This document shows positions 6,986 to 11,934 of a stretch of DNA of 11,934 nt, in pieces. This DNA is from an uncultured bacterium (lineage in GTDB: Bacteria; Patescibacteriota; Patescibacteriia; UBA1558; GWA2-36-10), in contig CAIRBL010000095.1 in assembly GCA_903876815.1 (NCBI GenBank), positions 1-11,934 of the forward strand, written 5' to 3'. Every line of letters starts with the position of its first letter. Position 1 is the first letter of the stretch. The notes under the pieces were generated by a model. The model searched no databases and was not told where the DNA came from. It was given only the letters and a program-made list of their open reading frames with translations. The translations under genes and the position numbers were made by a program.

Positions 6986-7324
6986 ATTTTCTAAATATTC
7001 TTTTAAGATAGAGCGGTGGCATTTATTTTCTAAACGACTAACACCAAGTAGGGTGATATCTTCTTTTAGACTTTGCTGTTTTAGCTCTTTAAGCAACATC
7101 TGCAAACGTGGTTTTTTGAGCAGCTCCAAATAATAATTTTGAAATTCGTCCCAAGTTATGCGCGCTTTTGGCCAATTCTCTACTTTTTCCCAAGGGTGTC
7201 CAAGTTCTTGTATCCAGGAGTCAATATTTTGTCGATCATAATTTTTTGGCCAAGCATAAGTTACCAAAATTCTCTTGCCATCTTGTGGACTGCTATCTTC
7301 AAAAATAGATTTAGTTTTAATCAT
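6977..7324 (-). CDS. DUF488 (YeaO-like) family protein
   Basis: The 115-residue product matches the typical YeaO length. It shows the DUF488 layout: RILVTYAWPKNYDRQNIDSW at the N-terminal side (family consensus RILVDRxWPRG...), the WPKARITWDEFQNYYLELL segment, equivalent to the HDPERWEEFRxxYxxEL helix, and a C-terminal ITLLGVSRLENKCHRSIL strand with the CHRS motif common in this superfamily. No biochemical role is established for the family. An in-frame ATG at 7360 exists, but it would overlap the divergent gene; the ATG at 7324 gives the family-standard start, and a TTGGAA/TATGAT promoter ends six bases before it, suggesting a leaderless mRNA. The 3' end overlaps the convergent membrane gene. 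Confidence 0.72.
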   Translation of the reverse strand: MIKTKSIFEDSSPQDGKRILVTYAWPKNYDRQNIDSWIQELGHPWEKVENWPKARITWDEFQNYYLELLKKPRLQMLLKELKQQSLKEDITLLGVSRLENKCHRSILKEYLENLK

Positions 7325-7335
7325 GATATTATCAT
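7323..7335. repeat. Perfect palindrome between two divergent start codons
   Basis: ATGATA-T-TATCAT (7323-7335) is a perfect 6-bp inverted repeat around one base. It includes the minus-strand start codon at 7324-7322, the TATCAT that may be the plus-strand -10, and most of the minus-strand -10. A dimeric regulator bound here could control both genes; the AT-rich composition means chance is also possible. Confidence 0.5.
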
Positions 7336-7360
7336 AACATATGCGATTTGAAATTTCCAA
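7331..7360 (-). promoter_or_regulatory. Putative promoter of the DUF488 gene
   Basis: Read on the minus strand, TTGGAA (7360-7355), an 18-base spacer and TATGAT (7336-7331) form a plausible sigma-70 promoter whose transcription start would fall on or next to the ATG at 7324. It lies within the beginning of the divergent plus-strand gene. Confidence 0.4.
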
Positions 7361-8978
7361 ATTGAAAAACTATCAGGTATTTTGCTTGTATTTATTTTTA
7401 TGTTTGCTGGTATTTTTTAGTACACTACAAATTGGTTTTTTGTCTGATGACTGGCATTGGCTATATTTGGCTAAAAACACATCTTTGGACTTAAGGATAT
7501 TTTTGAGTAATTATGAAGGTGCGAATATTGGAGGGTCTTACAACCCTATTTTATTGTTACTTTTTAAATTATTTTATGCTCTCTTTGGTTTGCAGGGGGT
7601 ATTTTACCATCTTCTCAGTTTATTATTGCATAGCTTAAATGCTTTTTTGCTTTATTTATTGGCCAACATTCTTTTTCAGCAGTTTAATTTTACCAAAGTT
7701 AAATTTTGGTCTTTCATTGTTGGTGTATTATTTTTAATTTGGCCCACCCAAGTCGAAGCTATTAGTTGGGTAGCTGCTTGGCCACATCTTTGGGTCTCTG
7801 TATTTTATTTGTCTGCATTTTATTTTTATTTACAAGCGCGCACTAAACCTGGCTTGAAGTTTATTTTGTTTTCTTTATTATTTTTTATTTTAGCCTTATT
7901 TACCAAAGAATTGGCTATTAGTTTGCCATTTGTGTTGTTGCTGTGGGAGATTTATTTTTATTTTCTTAAGCAAAAAAACAAAAAGCTTTGGCAGCTTGGG
8001 CTATATTTTGTTTTTTTATTTTTATGGTTAGGCTTAAGGTTTGTTTCTACAAAATTATTTGTTGGTTATTATGGTCAAAGTAATTTGAGTCTGCATTTTG
8101 GCTCTTGGATCGGTAATTTTTTTGCGTACTTAAATGATTTTTTTACTTGGTCTTTTTTGAGAGAATTTTTTTATAAAGTTTATTATCATGGTTTGGTGTA
8201 TATTTTGATTTTTGGTTTTTTTGTTTTAGCTTTTTATTTTTATTTAGTTTATCTTTATAAAAAATGGTGGCAATTTATTATTTTGGCAAGTGCTTTTTTG
8301 GTTTTATTACCGTTAATTCCTTTGGGCTTAAATCGTATAAATTTTGGCGGTGAAAGATATTTGTATTTAGCTTCAGCTTTTTTATTGATTTTATTTGTTG
8401 GTTTGTTACAAGAATATTTTAAATCAGTCAGTAAAAAATTTTTTGTTTTTTTTATTTTTTTGTCGTGTCTTATTTTACCAAGTATAATTTATAAAAATTT
8501 TATTTGGTCACAAGCAGGCACTTTAGCTAAACAAATAATTTCCAGTTACAAAGATTTGCATTTAGCCGATGATGTTCGGTTGATTTCTTTTGGCTTGCCA
8601 GATAATTTGCGTGGTGCTGAAGTGTTTCGTAATAATTTGCAACAAGCTTTGGAACTAAGCTACGACAATTATCATGGATCAATCACGCCTTTGCCGGTCT
8701 ATGTTTTTGTGAATCCAGAAAATAAAAATCAACATTTATTAAAGTGGCGGGCAGATGATCTGGGTTGGTTTGCAGAAAGCGTGAATGGTCAATTTGTTGT
8801 GACAGGTAAAACTTCTATTGTGGTAGAAGATGTTTACTTTGAACTGTGGAATTATAATTATCAAAATTATACTGCTAATTTAGTGAGATTAATGCCGGAG
8901 AACAGTATAAAAGAAGCTTTGTTAAAACATGAATTTTATTGGCTTACTTTTGATCAAGGTAATTTAAGGGTTTATTAA
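7341..8978 (+). CDS. Large polytopic membrane protein, GT-C/TMTC-like putative glycosyltransferase
   Basis: The 545-residue protein has roughly ten to twelve membrane helices up to about residue 390 and then a soluble C-terminal part of about 150 residues. After the first helix comes FLSDDWHW with D36-D37, the acidic pair in the first outer loop expected for GT-C glycosyltransferases that use lipid-linked sugars. The segment beginning WPTQVEAISWVAAW (W134, E139) closely resembles the HPxxxEAVxWVxxR region of the TMTC/O-mannosyltransferase group. It likely transfers sugar to protein or lipid outside the membrane, but donor and acceptor are unknown. The ATG at 7341 is 16 bases from the divergent DUF488 start; there is no Shine-Dalgarno sequence and a TATCAT ends five bases upstream. 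A hairpin follows the stop. Confidence 0.6.
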   Translation: MRFEISKLKNYQVFCLYLFLCLLVFFSTLQIGFLSDDWHWLYLAKNTSLDLRIFLSNYEGANIGGSYNPILLLLFKLFYALFGLQGVFYHLLSLLLHSLNAFLLYLLANILFQQFNFTKVKFWSFIVGVLFLIWPTQVEAISWVAAWPHLWVSVFYLSAFYFYLQARTKPGLKFILFSLLFFILALFTKELAISLPFVLLLWEIYFYFLKQKNKKLWQLGLYFVFLFLWLGLRFVSTKLFVGYYGQSNLSLHFGSWIGNFFAYLNDFFTWSFLREFFYKVYYHGLVYILIFGFFVLAFYFYLVYLYKKWWQFIILASAFLVLLPLIPLGLNRINFGGERYLYLASAFLLILFVGLLQEYFKSVSKKFFVFFIFLSCLILPSIIYKNFIWSQAGTLAKQIISSYKDLHLADDVRLISFGLPDNLRGAEVFRNNLQQALELSYDNYHGSITPLPVYVFVNPENKNQHLLKWRADDLGWFAESVNGQFVVTGKTSIVVEDVYFELWNYNYQNYTANLVRLMPENSIKEALLKHEFYWLTFDQGNLRVY

Positions 8979-8992
8979 GTATTTAGGGGTTG

Positions 8993-9018
8993 ATCCCGCC
9001 CCTTGCGAGGAGCGGGAT
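8993..9018 (+). terminator. Terminator-like GC-rich hairpin after the GT-C-like gene
   Basis: ATCCCGC (8993-8999) and GCGGGAT (9012-9018) form a perfect 7-bp stem, continued after one C-A mismatch by CCT/AGG (9001-9003 with 9008-9010) around a four-base loop. It lies 14 bases after the stop codon, but no T-tract follows, so it may be a weak terminator, a 3'-end stabiliser or a repeat. Its last base is the first base of the tRNA promoter -35. Confidence 0.55.
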
Positions 9019-9046
9019 TGACTCATTGGATATTTTGTTGTAAAAT
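9018..9046 (+). promoter_or_regulatory. Promoter of the tRNA-Leu-Met-Ala unit
   Basis: TTGACT (9018-9023), 17 bases, TAAAAT (9041-9046). The expected start near 9053 leaves a leader of about 77 bases before tRNA-Leu. No ORF lies between; the leader holds a CCTTCGACTTTGCTCAGG stretch (9088-9105) and a 12-base near-copy of the start of tRNA-Leu. Confidence 0.65.
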
Positions 9047-9129
9047 CATCGTTGTTCGTAGTGTTTAAATTGATGCTGAAGTGGTGCCCTTCGACTTTGC
9101 TCAGGCCTCATAAACATCATTTATTTTAA

Positions 9130-9214
9130 GCCGAAGTGGTGAAATTGGTAGACACGCACGACTCAAAATCGTGTGGCGCAAGTCATGTGGGTTCGAGTCC
9201 CACCTTCGGTACCA
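9130..9214 (+). tRNA. tRNA-Leu (anticodon CAA)
   Basis: This is an 85-base type II tRNA. Acceptor GCCGAAG pairs with CTTCGGT (a terminal G-T pair), followed by A and an encoded CCA. The anticodon stem CACGA/TCGTG closes the loop CTCAAAA with anticodon CAA, reading UUG. A long variable arm and the T-arm GTGGG-TTCGAGT-CCCAC are as expected for leucine. Confidence 0.95.
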
Positions 9215-9220
9215 GAAGAG

Positions 9221-9297
9221 GGCAGGGTAGCTCAGTTGGTTAGAGCGTAGGACTCATAAGCCTGAGGTCGTGGGTTCGATCCCCACCCCTGCTACCA
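9221..9297 (+). tRNA. tRNA-Met elongator (anticodon CAT)
   Basis: 77 bases; acceptor GGCAGGG/CCCTGCT with an encoded ACCA end, D-stem GCTC/GAGC, anticodon loop CTCATAA, T-arm GTGGG-TTCGATC-CCCAC. A CAT anticodon could also mark tRNA-Ile2 (lysidine-modified), but the GAGCGTA...TGAGGTCG body resembles known elongator Met tRNAs, and the initiator is a separate gene downstream. The last pair of the anticodon stem, A31-G39, is mismatched. It starts six bases after tRNA-Leu. Confidence 0.85.
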
Positions 9298-9309
9298 GAT
9301 TATTTTTTT

Positions 9310-9386
9310 GGGCCATTAGCTCAGTTGGCTAGAGCGCTTCCATGGCATGGAAGAGGTCAAGGGTTCAAGTCCCTTATGGTCCACCA
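9310..9386 (+). tRNA. tRNA-Ala (anticodon GGC)
   Basis: 77 bases; acceptor GGGCCAT/ATGGTCC includes the G3-U70 pair that is the main alanine identity element, with an encoded ACCA end. Anticodon stem CTTCC/GGAAG closes the loop ATGGCAT with anticodon GGC, reading GCC and GCU codons. The T-arm is AAGGG-TTCAAGT-CCCTT. It starts 12 bases after tRNA-Met, in the same likely transcript. Confidence 0.95.
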
Positions 9387-9396
9387 TAAAATAAGC

Positions 9397-9425
9397 TTGT
9401 CAAATAGGCATATATTGTCTATACT
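9397..9425 (+). promoter_or_regulatory. Promoter of the tRNA-Pro-fMet-Asn unit
   Basis: TTGTCA (9397-9402), 17 bases, TATACT (9420-9425): one of the closest matches to the sigma-70 consensus in the window. It lies in the 68-base gap between tRNA-Ala and tRNA-Pro, the only wide gap in the cluster, with an expected start near 9432. Confidence 0.75.
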
Positions 9426-9434
9426 GTGTTTACC

Positions 9435-9454
9435 AACTTATTGCTTAGTAAGTT
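9435..9454 (+). other. Leader hairpin abutting the 5' end of tRNA-Pro
   Basis: AACTTA (9435-9440) and TAAGTT (9449-9454) form a perfect 6-bp stem with an eight-base loop. The stem ends exactly one base before the first base of mature tRNA-Pro (9455), so it could stack on the acceptor stem and influence RNase P cleavage. Confidence 0.5.
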
Positions 9455-9531
9455 CGGGGTGTAGCGCAGTTGGCTAGCGCGTACGCATGGGGTGCGTGAG
9501 GTCGCCCGTTCAAGTCGGGTCACCCCGACCA
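9455..9531 (+). tRNA. tRNA-Pro (anticodon GGG)
   Basis: 77 bases; acceptor CGGGGTG/CACCCCG has the C1-G72 pair typical of bacterial proline tRNAs and an encoded ACCA end. Anticodon stem TACGC/GCGTG closes the loop ATGGGGT with anticodon GGG, reading CCC and CCU. The T-arm is GCCCG-TTCAAGT-CGGGT with one G-U. It is the first gene after the internal promoter. Confidence 0.95.
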
Positions 9532-9547
9532 AATATATTTTTTACAT

Positions 9548-9623
9548 CGCGGGGTAGAGCAGTTGGCAGCTCGCCAGGCCCATAACCTGGAGGCCACCGG
9601 TTCGAGTCCGGTCCCCGCTACCA
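9548..9623 (+). tRNA. Initiator tRNA-fMet (anticodon CAT) with C33
   Basis: 76 bases. Initiator hallmarks: an unpaired first position, C1 against U72 (E. coli has C1-A72), a D-stem with A11-U24, and an anticodon stem CCAGG/CCTGG ending in G30-C40 and G31-C39. Two departures: the third of the usual three G-C pairs is A29-U41, and the loop is CCCATAA, so position 33 (base 9580) is C instead of the near-universal U. The T-arm ACCGG-TTCGAGT-CCGGT is intact and CCA is encoded, so this looks like a working gene, not a decayed copy. Confidence 0.93.
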
Positions 9624-9646
9624 ATTTAATACATTTTAGGATACGG

Positions 9647-9721
9647 TCCGGGGTAGCTCAGCGGTAGAGCAGTTGGCTGTTAACCAATTGGTCGTGGGTT
9701 CGAGTCCCTCCCCCGGAGCCA
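9647..9721 (+). tRNA. tRNA-Asn (anticodon GTT)
   Basis: 75 bases; acceptor TCCGGGG/CCCCGGA with discriminator G and encoded CCA, anticodon stem GTTGG/CCAAT closing the loop CTGTTAA (anticodon GTT, reading AAC and AAU). The T-stem GTGGG/CCCTC has a U50-U64 mismatch; all other stems pair well. It is the last tRNA of the cluster. Confidence 0.94.
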
Positions 9722-9730
9722 CTCAAAAGT

Positions 9731-9759
9731 AGATGGACTCAATTGTTTCATCTTTTTTT
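9731..9759 (+). terminator. Intrinsic terminator of the tRNA cluster
   Basis: AGATGGA (9731-9737) pairs with TTCATCT (9747-9753), seven pairs with one G-T, around a nine-base loop, followed by a seven-base T-tract (9753-9759). It lies nine bases after tRNA-Asn and separates the tRNA transcript from the ABC-F gene. Confidence 0.65.
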
Positions 9760-9784
9760 ATTTGAGGTGTAATTTTATAACAAT

Positions 9785-11236
9785 ATGGCAGAAGAAGTAG
9801 TATTGAGATTTAGTGATGTGACATTTGAATATATAGAAAGACAGCCTGTTTTAGATGAGGTGAGTTTTAGTGTGCGTAAAGGATCAAAAATTACCTTGAT
9901 GGGTCAAAATGGCGCGGGAAAAAGCACCTTGTTTAATTTGATCAAAGGAGAGCTTCAGCCAAAGAAGGGAAATATTTTTTATCAAAATAGCGCTACTATT
10001 GCCACTGCACAACAGATGATTAGTAGAGCTGATTATGATTTGACTTTAACTGAATATTTTGCCAAAGCTTTTAACACTGTGATTCCTGGTTTAAAAAGTC
10101 AAATAGCCAAAGTTTTAGATGCTGTAAATTTGAATATAGACATGGAGAGGAAAGTTGGTGATTTGTCTGGTGGACAACAAGCAAGGCTACTTTTAGCTTT
10201 TGCCTTGATTCAAAATCCAGATATTTTATTACTTGATGAGCCAACAAATAATTTAGACCAAGACGGCATCGATCATTTGATTCAGTTTTTGATCATGTAT
10301 GATAAAACAGTGATTGTAATTTCTCATGACGCAGATTTTTTAAATTGTTTTACTGAAGGTGTTATCTATTTAGATTCACATACAAAAAAAATAGAAAATT
10401 ATGTCGGTGACTATTATTCGGTAGTAGAAGAAATAGCGCAGAGAATAGACAGAGAAATCAAAAAAAATGCCCAGCTAGAAAAAGCTATTCAAGATCGCAA
10501 AGATAAAGTCAATTTTTTTTCCAACAAAGGTGGAAAGATGAGGCAGCTAGCCAAAAAACTCAAAGAAGAAACTCAGGAGCTAGAAGAAAACAAGGTTGAC
10601 GTTCGTAAAGAAGATAAAGTGATACGTGATTTTGAAATTCCCAGACAAGAAATTATCGGTGAAGTGGTAAATATTAAGGCAGTTAAAATTATTGAAAATC
10701 ATGAGCCAGTTATCAAAGTGGTAGATAAAATTTTACGTCACAAAGACAGAATGTTGGTTTCTGGGCCAAATGGCATTGGCAAAAGTACTTTGTTAAGATC
10801 ATTGGTAGAGAATAAAAGTGAAAACGCCAAGATCAACCCAGACGTGGTAGTTGGCTATTATAGTCAAAATTTTTCCAATCTAGATTTTGAACAAACAGTG
10901 ATGGAGTCTTTAGAGAGCGTGCGTTTAGAGGGTTATACAGTACAAGATATGCGCTCTATGGCCGCTGGCTTTTTGTTGCATGGAGATTTGATGAATCGTA
11001 AAGTTGGCGCTTTGTCTGAAGGGCAAAAAGGCCTACTAGCTTTTGCTCGTTTAGTATTATTAAAGCCAGGTCTTTTAATTTTAGATGAGCCAACTAATCA
11101 TATAAATTTTCGTCATATTCCAGTGATTGCCAAAGCTTTGAACCATTATACTGGGGCTATTATTTTGATTAGTCATATGCCGGATTTTGTGAAAGAAATA
11201 GAAGTAAATGAATATTTGGATTTAGGTAAATTATAA
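9785..11236 (+). CDS. ABC-F family ATPase (ribosome-associated)
   Basis: This 483-residue soluble protein has two ABC ATPase domains and no membrane segments, the ABC-F architecture. Such proteins bind the ribosomal E site and adjust translation or protect against antibiotics. Domain 1: Walker A G40-T48 (GQNGAGKST), signature L127-Q131 (LSGGQ), Walker B with D151-E152 (LLLDEPTNNLD), switch S180-H181-D182. A charged coiled-coil linker spans about 205-290. Domain 2: Walker A G327-T335 (GPNGIGKST), signature L410-Q414 reading LSEGQ, D434-E435 in LDEPTNHIN, switch SHM at 463-465. Domain 2 therefore departs from consensus in its signature, D-loop and switch follow-up residue. It is slightly shorter than the usual ~530-residue members. 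GAGGTG (9764-9769) is 15 bases before the ATG, too far for a standard Shine-Dalgarno. The subfamily cannot be fixed by eye. Confidence 0.9.
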   Translation: MAEEVVLRFSDVTFEYIERQPVLDEVSFSVRKGSKITLMGQNGAGKSTLFNLIKGELQPKKGNIFYQNSATIATAQQMISRADYDLTLTEYFAKAFNTVIPGLKSQIAKVLDAVNLNIDMERKVGDLSGGQQARLLLAFALIQNPDILLLDEPTNNLDQDGIDHLIQFLIMYDKTVIVISHDADFLNCFTEGVIYLDSHTKKIENYVGDYYSVVEEIAQRIDREIKKNAQLEKAIQDRKDKVNFFSNKGGKMRQLAKKLKEETQELEENKVDVRKEDKVIRDFEIPRQEIIGEVVNIKAVKIIENHEPVIKVVDKILRHKDRMLVSGPNGIGKSTLLRSLVENKSENAKINPDVVVGYYSQNFSNLDFEQTVMESLESVRLEGYTVQDMRSMAAGFLLHGDLMNRKVGALSEGQKGLLAFARLVLLKPGLLILDEPTNHINFRHIPVIAKALNHYTGAIILISHMPDFVKEIEVNEYLDLGKL

Positions 11237-11260
11237 TTTTTTATTAAGTGTAAATTTTTT

Positions 11261-11284
11261 AAAATCGCTGAACAGGCGATTTTT
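11261..11284 (+). terminator. Terminator-like hairpin after the ABC-F gene
   Basis: AAAATCGC (11261-11268) and GCGATTTT (11276-11283) form a perfect 8-bp stem with a seven-base loop, 24 bases after the stop codon. The T-run after the GC part of the stem (11280-11284) serves as the tail. The stem is partly A-T, so termination may be moderate. Confidence 0.65.
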
Positions 11285-11299
11285 AGTTTAAAAAAATTA

Positions 11300-11308
11300 T
11301 GCTATACT
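11300..11308 (+). promoter_or_regulatory. Extended -10 promoter of the AlkD-family gene
   Basis: TG-C-TATACT (11300-11308) is an extended -10 element with no clear -35. The expected start near 11315 gives a leader of about 12 bases without a Shine-Dalgarno sequence. It follows directly on the ABC-F terminator. Confidence 0.55.
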
Positions 11309-11326
11309 TTTTGTATAAATAAATTT

Positions 11327-11934
11327 ATGTTAAGTGTTCAAAAAGAATTAAAAAAATATGCTAGGCCTGAAAAAGCAAAAATTTTTCAAAGATTTTTCAA
11401 AACTGCTCCAGGCCAATATGGGGCAGGAGATAAATTTATTGGTGTGACTGTACCAGAAGTGAGAAAAATTGCCAAAATTTTTTCTGACATGGATTTGATT
11501 GCGGTTTTAAATTTATTAAGTTCGCCAATTCATGAAGAGAGATTGTGTGCTTTGTTTATTTTGATTCTCCAATTTAAAAAAGGCGATGAAAAAATGAAGC
11601 AAAAGATTTATCAGGCGTATTTAAAAAATTATCAATATATAAATAATTGGGATTTAGTAGATACTTCAGCTCACCACATAGTTGGTGCTTATTTAGCTGA
11701 CAAGCCAAAAGATATTTTATATAAATTAGCCAAAAGTCAAAATCTCTGGCAAAAAAGAATTGCTATCATCGCTACTTTTGATTTTATTTATCACCAACGT
11801 GCAGAAGAAACTATCAAGATTGCTAAAATTTTATTACACGATGATCATGATTTAATTCACAAAGCTGTTGGCTGGATGCTTAGAGAAGTTGGTAAGCGGG
11901 TAGATGAAAAAGTTTTATTAAAATTTTTAGATGA
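11327..11934 (+). CDS. AlkD-family DNA alkylation repair glycosylase (3' end beyond the window)
   Basis: The first 202 codons are open and the gene runs off the right edge. The protein is built of HEAT-like helical repeats, as in Bacillus cereus AlkD, which excises positively charged alkylated bases such as N7-methylguanine and N3-methyladenine without base flipping. The region NNWDLVDTSAHHIVG (W108, D112) and R144 in LWQKRIAIIA correspond to the catalytic Trp, Asp and Arg of AlkD. The N-terminal YGAGDKFIGVTVPEVRKIAK segment is also typical. The usual family length is about 220-240 residues, so only a few dozen residues are probably missing. The start ATG at 11327 follows an extended -10 promoter with a very short leader and no Shine-Dalgarno sequence. 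Adjacent genes give no functional link. Confidence 0.88.
   Translation, partial: MLSVQKELKKYARPEKAKIFQRFFKTAPGQYGAGDKFIGVTVPEVRKIAKIFSDMDLIAVLNLLSSPIHEERLCALFILILQFKKGDEKMKQKIYQAYLKNYQYINNWDLVDTSAHHIVGAYLADKPKDILYKLAKSQNLWQKRIAIIATFDFIYHQRAEETIKIAKILLHDDHDLIHKAVGWMLREVGKRVDEKVLLKFLD

Noticed and set aside
7139..7351. Plus-strand 70-codon ORF over the DUF488 gene
   Set aside because: It lies antisense to a recognisable protein family and overlaps the next real start; no independent support.
7325..7360. Upstream ATG at 7360 for the DUF488 gene
   Set aside because: It would overlap the divergent gene start and exceed the usual YeaO-like length; the ATG at 7324 gives 115 residues.
9221..9297. 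tRNA-Ile2 (lysidine) identity for the CAT tRNA
   Set aside because: The body sequence, especially GAGCGTA and TGAGGTCG, looks like elongator Met tRNAs; not fully excluded without a model score.
9130..9721. tRNA cluster as an integration site for a mobile element
   Set aside because: All six tRNAs are complete, no partial 3' tRNA copy serving as an attachment repeat is seen, and no integrase is present.
9785..11236. Antibiotic-resistance ABC-F
   Set aside because: Nothing specific to a resistance subfamily can be identified by eye, and the setting is housekeeping with no resistance or mobile genes.
278..11934. Possible reassignment of TGA (no TGA stop among nine complete genes)
   Set aside because: All recognised genes are full length without in-frame TGA, and nine stops are too few; the pattern fits simple A/T-rich stop preference.
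1..11934. CRISPR array, insertion sequence, toxin-antitoxin or phage defence genes
   Set aside because: No regularly spaced repeats, transposase, terminal inverted repeats or recognisable defence domains were found on either strand.

Overview
The window reads as chromosomal sequence from a small-genome, AT-rich bacterium. A member of the Patescibacteria (Candidate Phyla Radiation, possibly the Parcubacteria side) is the best guess. The reasons are strongly A/T-biased codon use, tightly packed genes, almost no Shine-Dalgarno sequences, several promoters that would yield leaderless mRNAs, GC-rich hairpin repeats confined to an intergenic region, and stop codons that are all TAA or TAG. This assignment is inference from style; no rRNA or ribosomal protein gene is present to confirm it.

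Layout. Bases 1-277 hold no gene. They contain two GC-rich hairpins, a weaker inverted repeat, an intrinsic terminator for a gene to the left of the window, and an extended -10 promoter. Bases 278-3229 carry three closely spaced plus-strand genes: a PurD-like ATP-grasp enzyme, a bile acid:sodium symporter family transporter and a SpoU/TrmH rRNA 2'-O-methyltransferase. Bases 3231-6463 form a macromolecular-synthesis operon: a promoter, dnaG (primase), rpoD (primary sigma factor, overlapping dnaG by one base) and a strong terminator. Bases 6458-8978 carry a small membrane protein, a convergent YeaO-like DUF488 gene on the minus strand, and a divergent large GT-C-like membrane protein. Bases 9018-9759 are a six-gene tRNA cluster in two promoter units (Leu-Met-Ala, then Pro-fMet-Asn) ending in a terminator. 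An ABC-F ATPase follows, then its terminator, then an AlkD-family DNA glycosylase cut by the right edge.

How the genes fit together: most are information-processing functions (priming of replication, transcription initiation, rRNA methylation, tRNA supply, ribosome-associated ABC-F, base-excision repair) mixed with a few transport and envelope genes. I see no defence system, mobile element, CRISPR array or clear new multi-gene system. The most unusual signals are an initiator tRNA with C33 in place of the near-invariant U33, a long histone-H1-like basic tail on RpoD, a dnaG promoter placed so that transcription would start at or next to the start codon, a palindrome shared by two divergent start regions, and a 16-bp GC-rich inverted repeat enclosing a G-quadruplex-like loop.
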